Shown piece after piece: positions 1 to 7,914 of a DNA stretch of 8,076 nt (position 1 is the stretch's first letter; each line of letters starts with the position of its first letter). Under the pieces are notes generated by a model. The model saw only the letters and a list, made by a program, of their open reading frames with translations. It was not told where the DNA came from and did not search any database. Both the position numbers and the translations under genes were made by a program. The stretch comes from Gammaproteobacteria bacterium (GTDB lineage: Bacteria; Pseudomonadota; Gammaproteobacteria; Immundisolibacterales; Immundisolibacteraceae): the NCBI GenBank assembly GCA_003526065.1, contig DQBD01000174.1:1-8076 (forward strand), read 5' to 3'.

Positions 1-2
1 TC

Positions 3-362
3 TGGCAGGCCGAGCCGCGCGGCTATGTCGACCAGGCGCGGGCGCGCCAGCTGCTCGACGCCGAGGCAGCACGCCTGGGGGTGCGCTGGCACGCGCTGCT
101 GGTGCGCGACCCGCGCACGCAGTGGGGGAGCTGCGGTCCGGACGGGGCCATCTCGCTGTCCTGGCGCCTGGTCATGGCGCCGGCGGCGGCATTCCGCTAC
201 GTGGTCGTCCACGAGCTGTGTCACCGCGTGCACATGGACCACTCGCCGCGCTTCTGGGCGCTGGTGGAGCGGCAGATGCCGGACTTCGAGGCGCACAAAC
301 GCTGGCTCAACGAGCACGGGCCGCGGCTGCTGCACTATCTGCCGCCACGGCGTCGCGACTGA
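3..362 (+). CDS. YgjP-like (DUF45) zinc metallopeptidase, C-terminal part
   Basis: The reading frame is open from the left edge, so the start codon and N-terminal half lie outside the window. The visible 119 residues match the C-terminal half of the YgjP/DUF45 family, a SprT-like group of predicted zinc metallopeptidases. A WGSC motif near 123-134 is followed by a hydrophobic strand and the zinc-binding HELCH motif at 210-224. Further histidines follow in a CHRVHMDHSPRFW segment (222-260); HSPRFW is the family hallmark. A final helix ends in a basic PPRRRD tail and a TGA stop. The family is assumed to cleave peptides through zinc bound by the HExxH histidines and a downstream histidine, but substrates are poorly known. 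The gene converges on mnmG and has no U-tract terminator of its own downstream. The family call is firm; the cellular role is unknown. Confidence 0.9.
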   Translation, partial: WQAEPRGYVDQARARQLLDAEAARLGVRWHALLVRDPRTQWGSCGPDGAISLSWRLVMAPAAAFRYVVVHELCHRVHMDHSPRFWALVERQMPDFEAHKRWLNEHGPRLLHYLPPRRRD

Positions 363-389
363 GACGCCCATCGGCGAAAGGCGCGGCAC

Positions 390-428
390 AAAAAGGTGAG
401 CCCTCCCGCTTGGGGAACGGGAGGGCTC
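390..428 (-). terminator. Intrinsic terminator downstream of mnmG
   Basis: A perfect 11-bp inverted repeat (398-408 with 418-428, arms GAGCCCTCCCG and CGGGAGGGCTC) has a 9-base loop. Read on the minus strand the hairpin is followed by ACC and then five T residues (390-394), the layout of a Rho-independent terminator. On the plus strand the hairpin is followed by a G run, so it should not stop plus-strand transcription. It lies 217 bases past the mnmG stop and just before the end of the convergent peptidase gene, so it would shield that gene from antisense readthrough. Confidence 0.8.
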
Positions 429-442
429 GGGGGTTGCCCCGC

Positions 443-465
443 GGGGGGCTGCGGGGCAGGGGGGG
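443..465 (+). other. G-run cluster, possible G-quadruplex
   Basis: Runs of six, four and seven G residues at 443-448, 453-456 and 459-465 are separated by loops of 4 and 2 bases. The last run can be split, which satisfies the usual G3+N1-7 pattern for a four-run quadruplex. A further five-G run sits at 429-433. The G-rich strand is the plus strand, so mnmG 3' RNA would carry the C-rich complement. Whether it folds in the cell is unknown, and in GC-rich DNA such clusters can arise by composition. Confidence 0.4.
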
Positions 466-644
466 CTCGGTCAGGGTGCTCGATCTGCGTGCTGCGGCTG
501 CGCGGGGCAGCGGCTCGTCCGGGGCAACACGCTAGGCTCGCATCGACACTCCCTTGTCTCGGCGCACACGTCCTGTGTGCATGAGCTTGAGATTAGACCG
601 CGGCGCTGAATCCATCATGAACGCGGCCGCGCCCGCTGCGAGTG

Positions 645-2531
645 CTATCCCGCGCGCAACGCACCACGCTTCTTCAGGTGGATCATCAGCAGCGAAACCG
701 CCGCCGGCGTCACCCCGGAAATGCGCGCGGCCTGGCCGATGGTCTGCGGCCGGTGGTCCTTCAGCTTCTGGCGCACCTCGTTGGACAGGCCGCTGACACC
801 GCCGTAGTCGAAGTCTGCCGGCAGCGCCGCGTGCTCGTAGCGCTGGCCGCGCTCGATCTCGGCCTGCTGGCGGCGGACGTAGCCGGCGTACTTGGTGTCG
901 ATGTCCACCTGCTCGGCGATCGCCGCCTCGATTCCGGCGTCGAGCAGGCCCAGCCGCTGCAGCACGGCGCAGGAGCCCTGCGGCCGGCGCAGCAGGTCGA
1001 GGCCCGAGAGCCCGCCATCGTCCGGTGCGTCGCCGAAGACGGCGACGAGTGCAGGCTCGCGCAGTTGTGCGGGCTTGAGCCACAGCCGATCGAGGTCGTC
1101 GTGCAGGCGGGTGATGGCATCCTGCTTGGCGTTGAACGCTGCCCAGCGGGTGTCGTCCACCAGGCCCAGCTCGCGACCGCGCGGCGTCAGGCGGCGGTCG
1201 GCGTTGTCCTCGCGCAGCAGCAGCCGGTGCTCGGCGCGTGAGGTGAACATGCGGTAGGGCTCGGAGGTGCCGCGCGTGATCAGGTCGTCCACGAGCACGC
1301 CCAGGTAGGCCTCGTGCCGCTGCGGCTCCCAGGCCGGCAGCTCGCGCGCCTTGCGCGCGGCGTTGAGGCCAGCGAGCAGGCCTTGCGCCGCGGCCTCCTC
1401 GTAGCCGGTGGTGCCGTTGATCTGGCCGGCGAAGAACAGGTCGCCCAGCGCCTGCGTTTCCAGCCACGGGTGCAGGGCGCGGGGGTCGAAGTAGTCGTAT
1501 TCGATGGCGTAGCCCGGCCGTAGCAGGTGCGCGCGCTCGAAACCGGCGATCGAGCGGACCACCTCGAGCTGCACGTCGAACGGCAGGCTGGTGGAAATAC
1601 CGTTCGGGTAGACCTCGGCGGTGTCGAGTCCCTCCGGCTCGACGAAGATCTGGTGACTGGCCTTGTCGGCGAAGCGCACCACCTTGTCCTCGATGGACGG
1701 GCAGTAGCGCGGTCCCACGCCCTCGATGACGCCCGCGTACATGGGCGAACGGTGCAGGTTGGCGCGAATGATGTCGTGCGTGCGTTCGCTGGTGTGGGTG
1801 ATGTGGCAGTGCACCTGGCGCGGGTGCAGGTCGGCGTGTCCGAGGTACGAGAACACCGGCATCGGCGTGTCGCCGGGCTGCTCTGTGAGGCGCGCGTAGT
1901 CGATGCTGCGGCCGTCCAGGCGCGGTGGCGTGCCGGTCTTCAGGCGGCCGACCGGCAGGTCCAGTTCGCGCAGCCGTCGCGCCAGTGCCGCGGCCGGCGC
2001 ATCACCGGCGCGGCCGCCGCCGTACTGCTGTTCGCCGATATGGATGACGCCGCCGAGAAAGGTGCCGGTGGTCAGCACCACTGCGCGGGCGCGAAACGTC
2101 AGCCCCATCTGCGTCACGACGCCGCGCACGCGCCCGTGCTCGACCACCAGATCGTCCACGGCCTGCTGGAACAGGTGCAGGTTCGGCTGTGCCTCGACCA
2201 TGCCGCGAATGGCGCGTCGGTACAGCGCCCGGTCTGCCTGGGCGCGGGTGGCGCGCACCGCCGGTCCCTTGCTGCGGTTCAGAACCCGGAACTGGATGCC
2301 GGCGCGGTCGGCCGCCAGCGCCATGGCGCCGCCGAGGGCGTCGATCTCACGCACCAGGTGGCTCTTGCCGATGCCGCCGATGGCCGGGTTGCACGACATC
2401 TGGCCGATGGTTTCGAGGTTGTGCGTGAGCAGCAGCGTGGCCGCGCCGGTACGTGCGGCGGCCAGCGCGGCCTCGACACCGGCGTGGCCGGCGCCGACCA
2501 CGATCACGTCGAAAGGGCGGTCGAACTGCAT
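645..2531 (-). CDS. mnmG: tRNA uridine-5-carboxymethylaminomethyl(34) synthesis enzyme MnmG (GidA)
   Basis: MnmG is the FAD-dependent partner of the GTPase MnmE. Together they install the (carboxymethyl)aminomethyl group at C5 of wobble U34 in tRNAs reading split codon boxes. The protein has 628 residues, the normal family length. An N-terminal Rossmann FAD motif GAGHAG is at residues 13-18. The conserved Cys47 lies in SCNPAIGG (46-53), and Cys277 in RYCPSIEDK (275-283), which is the first GidA signature. The second signature, [13 protein letters not shown], starts at 368. The C-terminal helical domain (about 550-628) ends with the usual IHLKK segment and is the part known in homologues to contact MnmE. 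The ATG at 2529-2531 aligns with family N-termini; no clear Shine-Dalgarno precedes it. It is transcribed divergently from miaB. The usual partner rsmG (gidB) does not follow; a convergent peptidase gene does. Confidence 0.98.
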   Translation of the reverse strand: MQFDRPFDVIVVGAGHAGVEAALAAARTGAATLLLTHNLETIGQMSCNPAIGGIGKSHLVREIDALGGAMALAADRAGIQFRVLNRSKGPAVRATRAQADRALYRRAIRGMVEAQPNLHLFQQAVDDLVVEHGRVRGVVTQMGLTFRARAVVLTTGTFLGGVIHIGEQQYGGGRAGDAPAAALARRLRELDLPVGRLKTGTPPRLDGRSIDYARLTEQPGDTPMPVFSYLGHADLHPRQVHCHITHTSERTHDIIRANLHRSPMYAGVIEGVGPRYCPSIEDKVVRFADKASHQIFVEPEGLDTAEVYPNGISTSLPFDVQLEVVRSIAGFERAHLLRPGYAIEYDYFDPRALHPWLETQALGDLFFAGQINGTTGYEEAAAQGLLAGLNAARKARELPAWEPQRHEAYLGVLVDDLITRGTSEPYRMFTSRAEHRLLLREDNADRRLTPRGRELGLVDDTRWAAFNAKQDAITRLHDDLDRLWLKPAQLREPALVAVFGDAPDDGGLSGLDLLRRPQGSCAVLQRLGLLDAGIEAAIAEQVDIDTKYAGYVRRQQAEIERGQRYEHAALPADFDYGGVSGLSNEVRQKLKDHRPQTIGQAARISGVTPAAVSLLMIHLKKRGALRAG

Positions 2532-2561
2532 GAGGGTCGCGGGTAGGGAGGGGAAACTCGT

Positions 2562-2570
2562 TATGATAAT
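2562..2570 (+). promoter_or_regulatory. Possible -10 region for the miaB operon
   Basis: The plus strand reads TATGATAAT here, containing two overlapping -10-like hexamers (TATGAT and GATAAT, each 5 of 6). No recognisable -35 hexamer lies 15-19 bases upstream and there is no extended TGn. The element overlaps the -10 of the opposing mnmG promoter, so polymerase could not occupy both at once. If used, it would give a leader of roughly 45 bases before miaB. Confidence 0.4.
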
Positions 2571-2592
2571 GGGCCTTAGATCACTGTGTCAG
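2563..2592 (-). promoter_or_regulatory. Predicted sigma70-type promoter of mnmG
   Basis: Read on the minus strand, CTGACA (2587-2592, 5 of 6 to the -35 consensus) is followed after 18 bases by TATCAT (2563-2568, 5 of 6 to the -10 consensus). Transcription would start near 2556 and give a leader of about 25 bases before the mnmG ATG. This is the best promoter-like sequence in the window, but it rests on motif matching only. Confidence 0.6.
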
Positions 2593-2618
2593 GCCGCTCG
2601 CGGCCGTTTCCTGCGCCC

Positions 2619-3965
2619 ATGACCCAACCCCGAAAGCTGCACGTCAAGACCCTCGGCTGCCAGATGAACGTTTACGACTCGCAGCGCATCGCCGATGTGC
2701 TGGCGCAGTCGCACGGCCTGGAGTCCACCGACGACCCGGCCCAGGCCGACGTTCTGCTCCTGAACACCTGCTCGATCCGCGAGAAGGCGCAGGAGAAGGT
2801 GTTCTCCGAGCTGGGCGCCTGGTGGCATGCCTACAAGCAGCAGCGCCCGGACGTGGTCATCGGCGTTGGCGGCTGCGTGGCCAGTCAGGAAGGCGAGCGG
2901 CTGCGGTCCCGGGCGCCGTTCGTCGATCTGGTGTTCGGGCCGCAGACCATTCACCGCCTGCCGTTGCTGCTCAATCAGGCGCAGGGCCGGCGCGCGGCCG
3001 TGGACGTGAGCTTTCCCGAGATCGAGAAGTTCGACCACCTGCCGTTGCCGCGTGCCAGCGGACCGACCGCGTTCGTCTCCATCATGGAGGGCTGCTCGAA
3101 GTACTGCAGCTTCTGCGTCGTTCCCTACACGCGTGGCGAGGAGTTCAGCCGCCCGCTGCTGGATGTGCTGACCGAGGTGGCGGTGTATGCCGAGCAGGGC
3201 GTGCGCGAGGTCACGCTGCTGGGCCAGAACGTGAACGCCTACCGTGGCCCGACGCCGCGTGGCGGCGTGGCGGATCTGGCCGAGCTGATCCGGCAGGTGG
3301 CGCAGATAGACACCATCGAGCGCATCCGCTTCACCACCTCGCACCCGGTCGAGTTCACCGACGGCCTGGTGACGGCCTACGCCGAGGTGCCCAAGCTGGC
3401 ACCGCACCTGCACCTGCCGGTGCAAAGCGGGTCGGACCGCGTCCTGCGCGCCATGAAGCGCGGCCACACGGCGGCCGAGTATCTGGAAAAGATCGCGCGG
3501 GTGCGGGCGGCACGGCCGGATCTGAGCCTGACCACGGACATCATCGTCGGCTTCCCGGGCGAGACCGAGGACGACTTCGAGGACACGCTGGCCCTGGTGC
3601 GGGCGGCCGGCTTCGACGAGGCATTCAGCTTCATCTACAGCGCGCGCCCCGGCACGCCGGCGGCCGCGCTCCCGGACGAGACGCCGGCCGAGGCCAAGAA
3701 GGCGCGCCTGGCGCGGCTGCAGGCATTGATCGCCCGTCAGTCGCAGGCGTATGTGGCGGGGCTGGTCGGCAGCGTGCAACCGGTATTGGTGGAAGGACCC
3801 GCCAAGCGCGGTCAGGGTCGCCTGCACGGGCGGCTCGGCAACAATCGGGTGGTAAACTTCGCCGCGTCTGAGCAGCTCATAGGCCAATTGGTGGACGTCA
3901 AGATCACCGCAGTTTCCGCCCATACCCTGCGCGGCGAGCCGACCGGTTCGCGCACCGCCGCGTGA
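2619..3965 (+). CDS. miaB: tRNA-2-methylthio-N6-dimethylallyladenosine synthase MiaB
   Basis: MiaB is a radical-SAM methylthiotransferase that converts i6A37 to ms2i6A37 next to the anticodon of tRNAs reading UNN codons. The 448 residues fit the family. The N-terminal UPF0004 domain supplies three cluster cysteines: Cys14 (GCQMN), Cys51 (NTCSIREKA) and Cys86 (GGCVAS). The radical-SAM CxxxCxxC motif is Cys159, Cys163 and Cys166 in [23 protein letters not shown] (202-208), HLPVQSGSD (265-273) and [10 protein letters not shown] (307-316) follow, and a C-terminal TRAM domain occupies about 380-440. The ATG at 2619 puts [12 protein letters not shown] at the usual distance; an in-frame GTG at 2586 would add 11 unconserved residues. 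No Shine-Dalgarno is visible. It is the first gene of the miaB-ybeZ-ybeY-ybeX-lnt operon, and its TGA overlaps the next GTG by four bases. Confidence 0.98.
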   Translation: MTQPRKLHVKTLGCQMNVYDSQRIADVLAQSHGLESTDDPAQADVLLLNTCSIREKAQEKVFSELGAWWHAYKQQRPDVVIGVGGCVASQEGERLRSRAPFVDLVFGPQTIHRLPLLLNQAQGRRAAVDVSFPEIEKFDHLPLPRASGPTAFVSIMEGCSKYCSFCVVPYTRGEEFSRPLLDVLTEVAVYAEQGVREVTLLGQNVNAYRGPTPRGGVADLAELIRQVAQIDTIERIRFTTSHPVEFTDGLVTAYAEVPKLAPHLHLPVQSGSDRVLRAMKRGHTAAEYLEKIARVRAARPDLSLTTDIIVGFPGETEDDFEDTLALVRAAGFDEAFSFIYSARPGTPAAALPDETPAEAKKARLARLQALIARQSQAYVAGLVGSVQPVLVEGPAKRGQGRLHGRLGNNRVVNFAASEQLIGQLVDVKITAVSAHTLRGEPTGSRTAA

Positions 3966-4942
3966 CGGCGCCCGCCGAGGCGAGCGCCCAAGCCGCGGTG
4001 ACGGAAGTCACCCTGGACCCGAGCGACAACGCGCGTCTGGCGCGCCTGTGTGGGCCACTGGATGCCCATATCGGCCAGGTGGAGCGCCATTTTGGCGTCC
4101 TCATCAGGCGTCATGGCCACTCCTTCGCCATCAGTGGTGATCCGGAGCCGGTGGCCGGTGCCGGCGCGGCACTGAAAACGCTCTACGCAGAAACCGCGAC
4201 CGGCGAGGAACTGTCGGCGGCCAAGGTGCACCTGCTGATGCGTGGCAGTGACGCTGACGGTGAACAGCCGGTGGTGGCCGTCGGTCGGCGCCTTCAGGTG
4301 CGCGCCCGTGGCCGTCGTCAGGCCGATTATCTGCGTGCCATCCAGACCCACGACATCAACTTCGCCATCGGCCCGGCCGGCACCGGCAAGACCTATCTGG
4401 CGGTGGCCTGCGCGGTGCAGGCGCTGCTCGAAGAACAGGTGCAGCGGCTGGTGCTGGTGCGCCCGGCCGTCGAGGCCGGCGAGAAGCTGGGCTTCCTGCC
4501 CGGCGATCTGGCGCAGAAGGTCGACCCGTACCTGCGCCCCATCTACGACGCCCTGTACGAGATGCTCAGCTTCGAGAAGGTGGGCAAGCTGATCGAGCGG
4601 CAGGTGATCGAGATCGCGCCGCTGGCGTACATGCGCGGGCGGACCCTGAACGAGGCCTTCATCATCCTGGACGAGGCACAGAACACCACGCCCGAACAGA
4701 TGAAGATGTTCCTGACACGCATCGGCTTCGGCTCCACCGCGGTGGTGACCGGTGACGTGACGCAGATCGACCTGCCGCCCGGCAAGCCGTCGGGCCTGAA
4801 GCACGTGCTCGGCGTGCTCAAGGGCGTGGAAGGCATTTCCTTCAGCCAGTTCACAGCCCGCGACGTGGTGCGTCACCCGCTGGTCGAACGCATCGTCAAT
4901 GCTTATGAGCGCGACGCCGATTCCTCCAGCCATCGAAGTTGA
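3962..4942 (+). CDS. ybeZ: PhoH-like ATPase YbeZ
   Basis: YbeZ is a cytoplasmic PhoH-family P-loop ATPase. In other bacteria it works with the endoribonuclease YbeY in rRNA processing and ribosome quality control; its exact activity is not settled. With the GTG at 3962 the product has 326 residues, slightly short of the E. coli protein. An N-terminal substrate-binding-like region (about 20-115) precedes the ATPase domain. That domain has Walker A GPAGTGKT (137-144), [17 protein letters not shown] (166-182), Walker B IILDEAQN (234-241) and [10 protein letters not shown] (263-272). The start is uncertain. GTG at 3962 overlaps the miaB stop as GTGA, suggesting translational coupling, but an in-frame GTG at 3998 would remove 12 weakly conserved residues. 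Neither has a clear ribosome binding site. The 3' end overlaps ybeY by 38-44 bases. Confidence 0.95.
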   Translation: MTAPAEASAQAAVTEVTLDPSDNARLARLCGPLDAHIGQVERHFGVLIRRHGHSFAISGDPEPVAGAGAALKTLYAETATGEELSAAKVHLLMRGSDADGEQPVVAVGRRLQVRARGRRQADYLRAIQTHDINFAIGPAGTGKTYLAVACAVQALLEEQVQRLVLVRPAVEAGEKLGFLPGDLAQKVDPYLRPIYDALYEMLSFEKVGKLIERQVIEIAPLAYMRGRTLNEAFIILDEAQNTTPEQMKMFLTRIGFGSTAVVTGDVTQIDLPPGKPSGLKHVLGVLKGVEGISFSQFTARDVVRHPLVERIVNAYERDADSSSHRS

Positions 4943-5393
4943 CATCGACCGCGCCAGCACCGTTGCGGCGCCGCTCGACACGGTCCTGAATACCTGGGTG
5001 CAGGCCGCCGCGTCGCAGCTGCCGGCGGTGCCGTTGAGCGTGGCGGTGCGCCTGGTCGACACCGCCGAGGCAACGTCCCTGAACCGCGACTACCGCGGCA
5101 AGGACTACGCGCCGAACGTGTTGTCGTTCCCCCTGCACGCCGATTTTCCGCTGCCCCCGGACGAGCCGCGCCCGCTCGGTGACGTGGTGCTTTGCCTGCC
5201 GGTGGTGCAGGCCGAGGCGGCGACCTATGGCAAGTCCTTCGAGCAGCGCCTGGCCCATCTGCTGATTCACGGCGTGCTGCACCTGGCCGGACACAGTCAC
5301 GACGAGCCGTCCGAGCGCGAGGCCATGGAAGCGGCCGAAACCGCCGTCATGGCGCGCCTGGGCTACCCCGACCCCTACACCAGTGATGAGTAA
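4899..5393 (+). CDS. ybeY: Endoribonuclease / rRNA maturation factor YbeY
   Basis: YbeY is a zinc-dependent single-strand endoribonuclease needed in many bacteria for 16S rRNA 3'-end maturation and for 70S ribosome quality control. The 164-residue protein carries the zinc-binding H-x3-H-x5-H motif with His124, His128 and His134 inside HGVLHLAGHSHDEP. The upstream family motifs LNRDYRGKD (61-69), PNVLSFP (72-78) and LGDVVLC (93-99) are present, and a LGYPDPY tail (154-160) follows. Two in-frame ATGs (4899 and 4905) are possible; no later start precedes the conserved core. The gene therefore begins 38-44 bases inside ybeZ with no recognisable Shine-Dalgarno, which suggests translation is coupled to ybeZ. 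The stop overlaps the ybeX start as ATGAGTAA. Confidence 0.97.
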   Translation: MLMSATPIPPAIEVDIDRASTVAAPLDTVLNTWVQAAASQLPAVPLSVAVRLVDTAEATSLNRDYRGKDYAPNVLSFPLHADFPLPPDEPRPLGDVVLCLPVVQAEAATYGKSFEQRLAHLLIHGVLHLAGHSHDEPSEREAMEAAETAVMARLGYPDPYTSDE

Positions 5394-6243
5394 CGACATC
5401 CATTTCGGCCTGTTGCAGCGGATTGGCCACGCACTTTTCGGCGAGCCGATCGACCGCGAGTGGCTCATGCGCCACCTGAAGGATGCCGAGGCGGCGGCGG
5501 TGCTCGACGCCGGCACGCTGAGCATGATCCAGGGCGTGCTGACCATGGGCGAGCGCCAGGTGCGCGACGTCATGGTGCAGCGCTCGCAGATGGTGGTGAT
5601 GCGCCGTGACGATGACCTGGCGGCGCTGGTGCGGGTGGTGGTCGACAGCGGCCACTCGCGCTACCCGGTGATCGGCGAGGACCGCGACGAGGTGGTCGGC
5701 ATCCTGTTGGCCAAGGACCTGCTCGGGTATCTCGAACCGGGGCAGGACCTGCCGTTTGCCCTGCGCGACGTGCTGCGCCCGGCCGTGTTCGTGCCCGAGA
5801 GCAAGCGCCTCAACGTGCTGTTGCGCGAATTCCGGCAGACACGCAACCACATGGCCGTGGTCGTTGACGAGTACGGCGGCGTGGCGGGGCTGGTGACCAT
5901 CGAGGACGTGCTCGAGCAGATCGTCGGCGAGATCGAGGACGAATACGATTTCGACGAGGACGAAACCGACATCGAGCCGATCGACGACACCAGCGCGCTG
6001 GTGCGCGGCCTGACACCGATCGAAGCCTTCAATGCCCATTTTGGCGTGACGTTCAGCGACGCCGAGTTCGACACCGTGGGCGGCCTGCTGGCGCACCAGT
6101 TCGGCCATCTGCCGGAAGTCGGCGCGCGGCTCGAGTACCAGGATTTCGAGTTCGAGGTGACCGCCGCCGACGCCCGGCGTATCGAGCAGGTTCGGGCCGT
6201 CCGTGCCGCTCCCTCGCCGGACGCAACCGAAGACGACGGCTGA
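5386..6243 (+). CDS. ybeX: CBS-domain protein YbeX (CorC family)
   Basis: YbeX/CorC is a soluble CBS-pair protein linked genetically to magnesium/cobalt efflux and, in E. coli, to ribosome metabolism; its biochemical activity is unresolved. The 285-residue product has no membrane segments, unlike HlyC/CorC relatives with an N-terminal DUF21. CBS1 spans about 59-113 (VRDVMVQRSQM then SGHSRYPVI). CBS2 spans about 128-183 (RPAVFVPESK then VTIEDVLEQIVGEIEDEYD), and a CorC_HlyC transporter-associated domain covers about 200-272. The acidic linker at 182-201 is typical of the family. The ATG at 5386 gives an 8-base overlap with ybeY; a GTG directly before it (5383) is in frame but less likely. It lies between the ribosome factors and lnt, as in many gammaproteobacteria. 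Confidence 0.95.
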   Translation: MSNDIHFGLLQRIGHALFGEPIDREWLMRHLKDAEAAAVLDAGTLSMIQGVLTMGERQVRDVMVQRSQMVVMRRDDDLAALVRVVVDSGHSRYPVIGEDRDEVVGILLAKDLLGYLEPGQDLPFALRDVLRPAVFVPESKRLNVLLREFRQTRNHMAVVVDEYGGVAGLVTIEDVLEQIVGEIEDEYDFDEDETDIEPIDDTSALVRGLTPIEAFNAHFGVTFSDAEFDTVGGLLAHQFGHLPEVGARLEYQDFEFEVTAADARRIEQVRAVRAAPSPDATEDDG

Positions 6244-6247
6244 GCCG

Positions 6248-7714
6248 ATGACAGGACTGCGCGGCCGCGTCGGCGCCGTGCCGGCCCTTGTGGCGGGCAG
6301 CATGATGCCGCTGGCCTTCGCGCCATTCAATCTGTGGTTCCTGGCGCCGCTGGCGCTGGCCGTGCCGCTGCGCCTGGCGCTGGCCGCCACGCCACGGCAG
6401 GCGGCGCTGTACGGGTACCTGTTCGGGCTCGGCTGGTTCGCCGGCGGCGTGCACTGGATCTACGTCAGCTGCCATCGCTACGGCAACATGGACGCCCCGA
6501 GTGCCGCGCTGGCCACTGCCGTGCTGGTGGCGTATCTGGCGCTGTTCCCGGCCCTCGGCCTGCTGCTGGCGCGTCGCCTGGGCCGCAGCCGCGCGGCCTT
6601 TCTGCTGGCCGCGCCGGGGACGTTCGGTCTGGCCGAGTGGCTGCGCGGCTGGCTGCTGACCGGGTTTCCCTGGCTGGCGCCGGGCTACAGCCAGATCGAC
6701 AGCCCCCTCGGCGCCTATGCGCCGCTGGGCGGTGTCGCCGGTGTCGGGCTGGTGCTGTTGGCCGTCGCCGCCGCGCTGGCGTGGCTGTCTACCTGGCCGC
6801 GCCGCCGCTGGCCGGCACTCGCCGCCCTGGTGCTGCTGCCGGCCGGCGGTGTGCTGGTCGATCGCCTCGACTGGAGCGAGCCTGCCGGGCCGGCGCTGGA
6901 ACTCGCGTTGCTGCAGGGCAATGTCGAGCAGCAGATCAAGTGGGACCCGGCGCATTTCGAGCAGACGCTGGCGCGCTACCTCGACCTGACGCGCGCGGCG
7001 GACGGCGCCGACGTCATCATCTGGCCGGAAAACGCCATTCCGGCCCTGCCGGGCCAGCTGCCGGCCGGTTACCTCGAAACCGTACGCGCGGCCGCCGCCG
7101 GCGCCGCCGTGCTGGTGGGCATCCCCACCGAGGACCCGGACGGCCGCTACTACAACGCCGTCCTGCAGCTCACGCCGCCCGGCGGCGAATACCGCAAGCG
7201 CCATCTGGTGCCGTTTGGCGAGTACGTGCCGTTCAAGCGGCAGGTCGGCCCGGTGCTGGACCTGCTGGCGGTGCCGATGTCGGACTTTTCCACCGGTGGT
7301 GCCGGCCAGGTGCCGTTGCAGGTGGCCGGCAGCAGCGTGGCGGCCTCGGTGTGCTACGAAATCCTGTTTCCACGGGAAATGCGCGCGGGCGCCGCGGCGC
7401 AGTGGCTGGTGAACGTCAGCAACGATGCCTGGTTCGGCGACTCCATCGCTCCGCCACAGCACCTGCAGATCGCCCGCATGCGGGCGCGCGAACTGGCCCG
7501 GCCCATTGCCCGCGCCACCAATACCGGCATCACCGCGCTCATCGATGCGCGCGGCCGGGTTGCCACCCAGGTGGCGCCGTTCAGTGTCACCACGCTGCGC
7601 GGGCACATCGTGCCGCAGCGCGGTCTCACGCCGTTTGCGCGCTACGGTGAGGCGCCCGTCATCGCGCTGTGCCTGGTGCTGTGTGGGGTTGCCTGGCGCC
7701 GGCGGGGCTCCTGA
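6248..7714 (+). CDS. lnt: Apolipoprotein N-acyltransferase Lnt
   Basis: Lnt transfers an acyl chain from a phospholipid to the free amino group of the N-terminal cysteine of apolipoproteins, the last step of lipoprotein maturation. It acts in the inner membrane with a periplasmic nitrilase-like domain. The 488-residue product shows about seven hydrophobic segments in the first 205 residues and one at the C-terminus (about 469-484). EWLRGWLLTGFPWL (130-143) and GYSQIDSPLG (146-155) are Lnt signatures. The nitrilase-type triad is Glu261 (WPENAIP), Lys317 (YRKRHLVPFGE) and Cys369 (VCYEI), followed by NVSNDAWFGDS (389-399) and ARATNTGITA (421-430). The ATG at 6248, four bases past the ybeX stop, fits the family N-terminus; an upstream in-frame GTG at 6203 would add 15 residues overlapping ybeX and is disfavoured. 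It is the last gene of the operon; no U-tract terminator is evident after it. Confidence 0.97.
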   Translation: MTGLRGRVGAVPALVAGSMMPLAFAPFNLWFLAPLALAVPLRLALAATPRQAALYGYLFGLGWFAGGVHWIYVSCHRYGNMDAPSAALATAVLVAYLALFPALGLLLARRLGRSRAAFLLAAPGTFGLAEWLRGWLLTGFPWLAPGYSQIDSPLGAYAPLGGVAGVGLVLLAVAAALAWLSTWPRRRWPALAALVLLPAGGVLVDRLDWSEPAGPALELALLQGNVEQQIKWDPAHFEQTLARYLDLTRAADGADVIIWPENAIPALPGQLPAGYLETVRAAAAGAAVLVGIPTEDPDGRYYNAVLQLTPPGGEYRKRHLVPFGEYVPFKRQVGPVLDLLAVPMSDFSTGGAGQVPLQVAGSSVAASVCYEILFPREMRAGAAAQWLVNVSNDAWFGDSIAPPQHLQIARMRARELARPIARATNTGITALIDARGRVATQVAPFSVTTLRGHIVPQRGLTPFARYGEAPVIALCLVLCGVAWRRRGS

Positions 7715-7914
7715 ATCGACGCCAGGCGTGCCCGACCGGGGGCGGCGGTTCATTGCCGTGGTGAGCGCTGCGTAGTGCGCGCGTGCGTTTCGGTGCCCCG
7801 GCTGTCGGGCCCGGCAGGTGGGGCGAAGCGGTGCGTGTGCGGGTGCCGGGCGCAGGGATGGACGTGCCCGCCGGCTATAATCTGCCGTCTTTTGTCCCCG
7901 GATTTGCGTTCCCG
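7715..7914. other. Spacer between lnt and leuS
   Basis: These 200 bases contain no convincing gene. GC-rich inverted repeats such as GCCCC/GGGGC (7795-7799/7820-7824) are present but lack a following T run, so I cannot call a terminator for the lnt operon. The only clear element is the TATAAT box near the leuS end. Confidence 0.6.
7876..7881 (+). promoter_or_regulatory. Perfect -10 box upstream of leuS
   Basis: TATAAT matches the sigma70 -10 consensus exactly and stands out in this GC-rich spacer. It lies 33 bases before the leuS ATG, so transcription would start near 7888 with a leader of about 27 bases. No good -35 hexamer is found 15-19 bases upstream and there is no extended TGn, so an activator or a weak -35 may be needed. 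The box sits in a CGGC/GCCG pair followed by TCTTTT, which resembles a very weak terminator but has only a 4-bp stem. Confidence 0.55.

Larger units (their letters stand above)
363..644. other. Gene-free gap between convergent genes
   Basis: No convincing gene is seen in these 282 bases. The minus strand carries an intrinsic terminator (390-428). Other inverted repeats are a 9-bp pair 433-441/520-528 that would enclose about 80 bases, a 5-bp hairpin 497-511 and a 6-bp hairpin 564-580 (GCACAC/GTGTGC with a 5-base loop). A minus-strand TCTAAT (592-597) lies 18 bases from a poor TTCATG (616-621) and could be a weak promoter. A 28-codon minus-strand ORF (532-618) has no ribosome binding site and no recognisable content. 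The simplest reading is a long structured 3' untranslated region of mnmG; a small RNA is possible but unproven. Confidence 0.6.

Noticed and set aside
532..618. 28-codon minus-strand ORF beginning with two ATG codons downstream of mnmG
   Set aside because: No ribosome binding site or recognisable sequence, and the same frame is open far upstream inside mnmG, so the short ORF carries no information.
1527..2546. 339-codon plus-strand frame opposite mnmG
   Set aside because: Antisense to the FAD-binding core of mnmG, with biased composition and no recognisable motif.
2589..3923. 444-codon open frame on the minus strand opposite miaB
   Set aside because: Shadow of miaB with low-complexity R/L/H/Q composition and no recognisable motif.
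3812..5062. 416-codon minus-strand frame across the miaB end, ybeZ and the ybeY start
   Set aside because: It is antisense to three well-supported genes and shows no domain or start signal; a composition effect.
6053..7753. 566-codon open frame on the minus strand opposite lnt
   Set aside because: It lies opposite the clearly real lnt gene, is rich in R, Q, G and A, and has no recognisable domain. Long antisense frames are expected in GC-rich genes with strong third-position bias.
7876..7897. Weak hairpin CGGC/GCCG followed by TCTTTT as terminator of the lnt operon
   Set aside because: The stem has only 4 bp and its loop is a perfect TATAAT placed correctly for leuS, so a promoter is the better reading.
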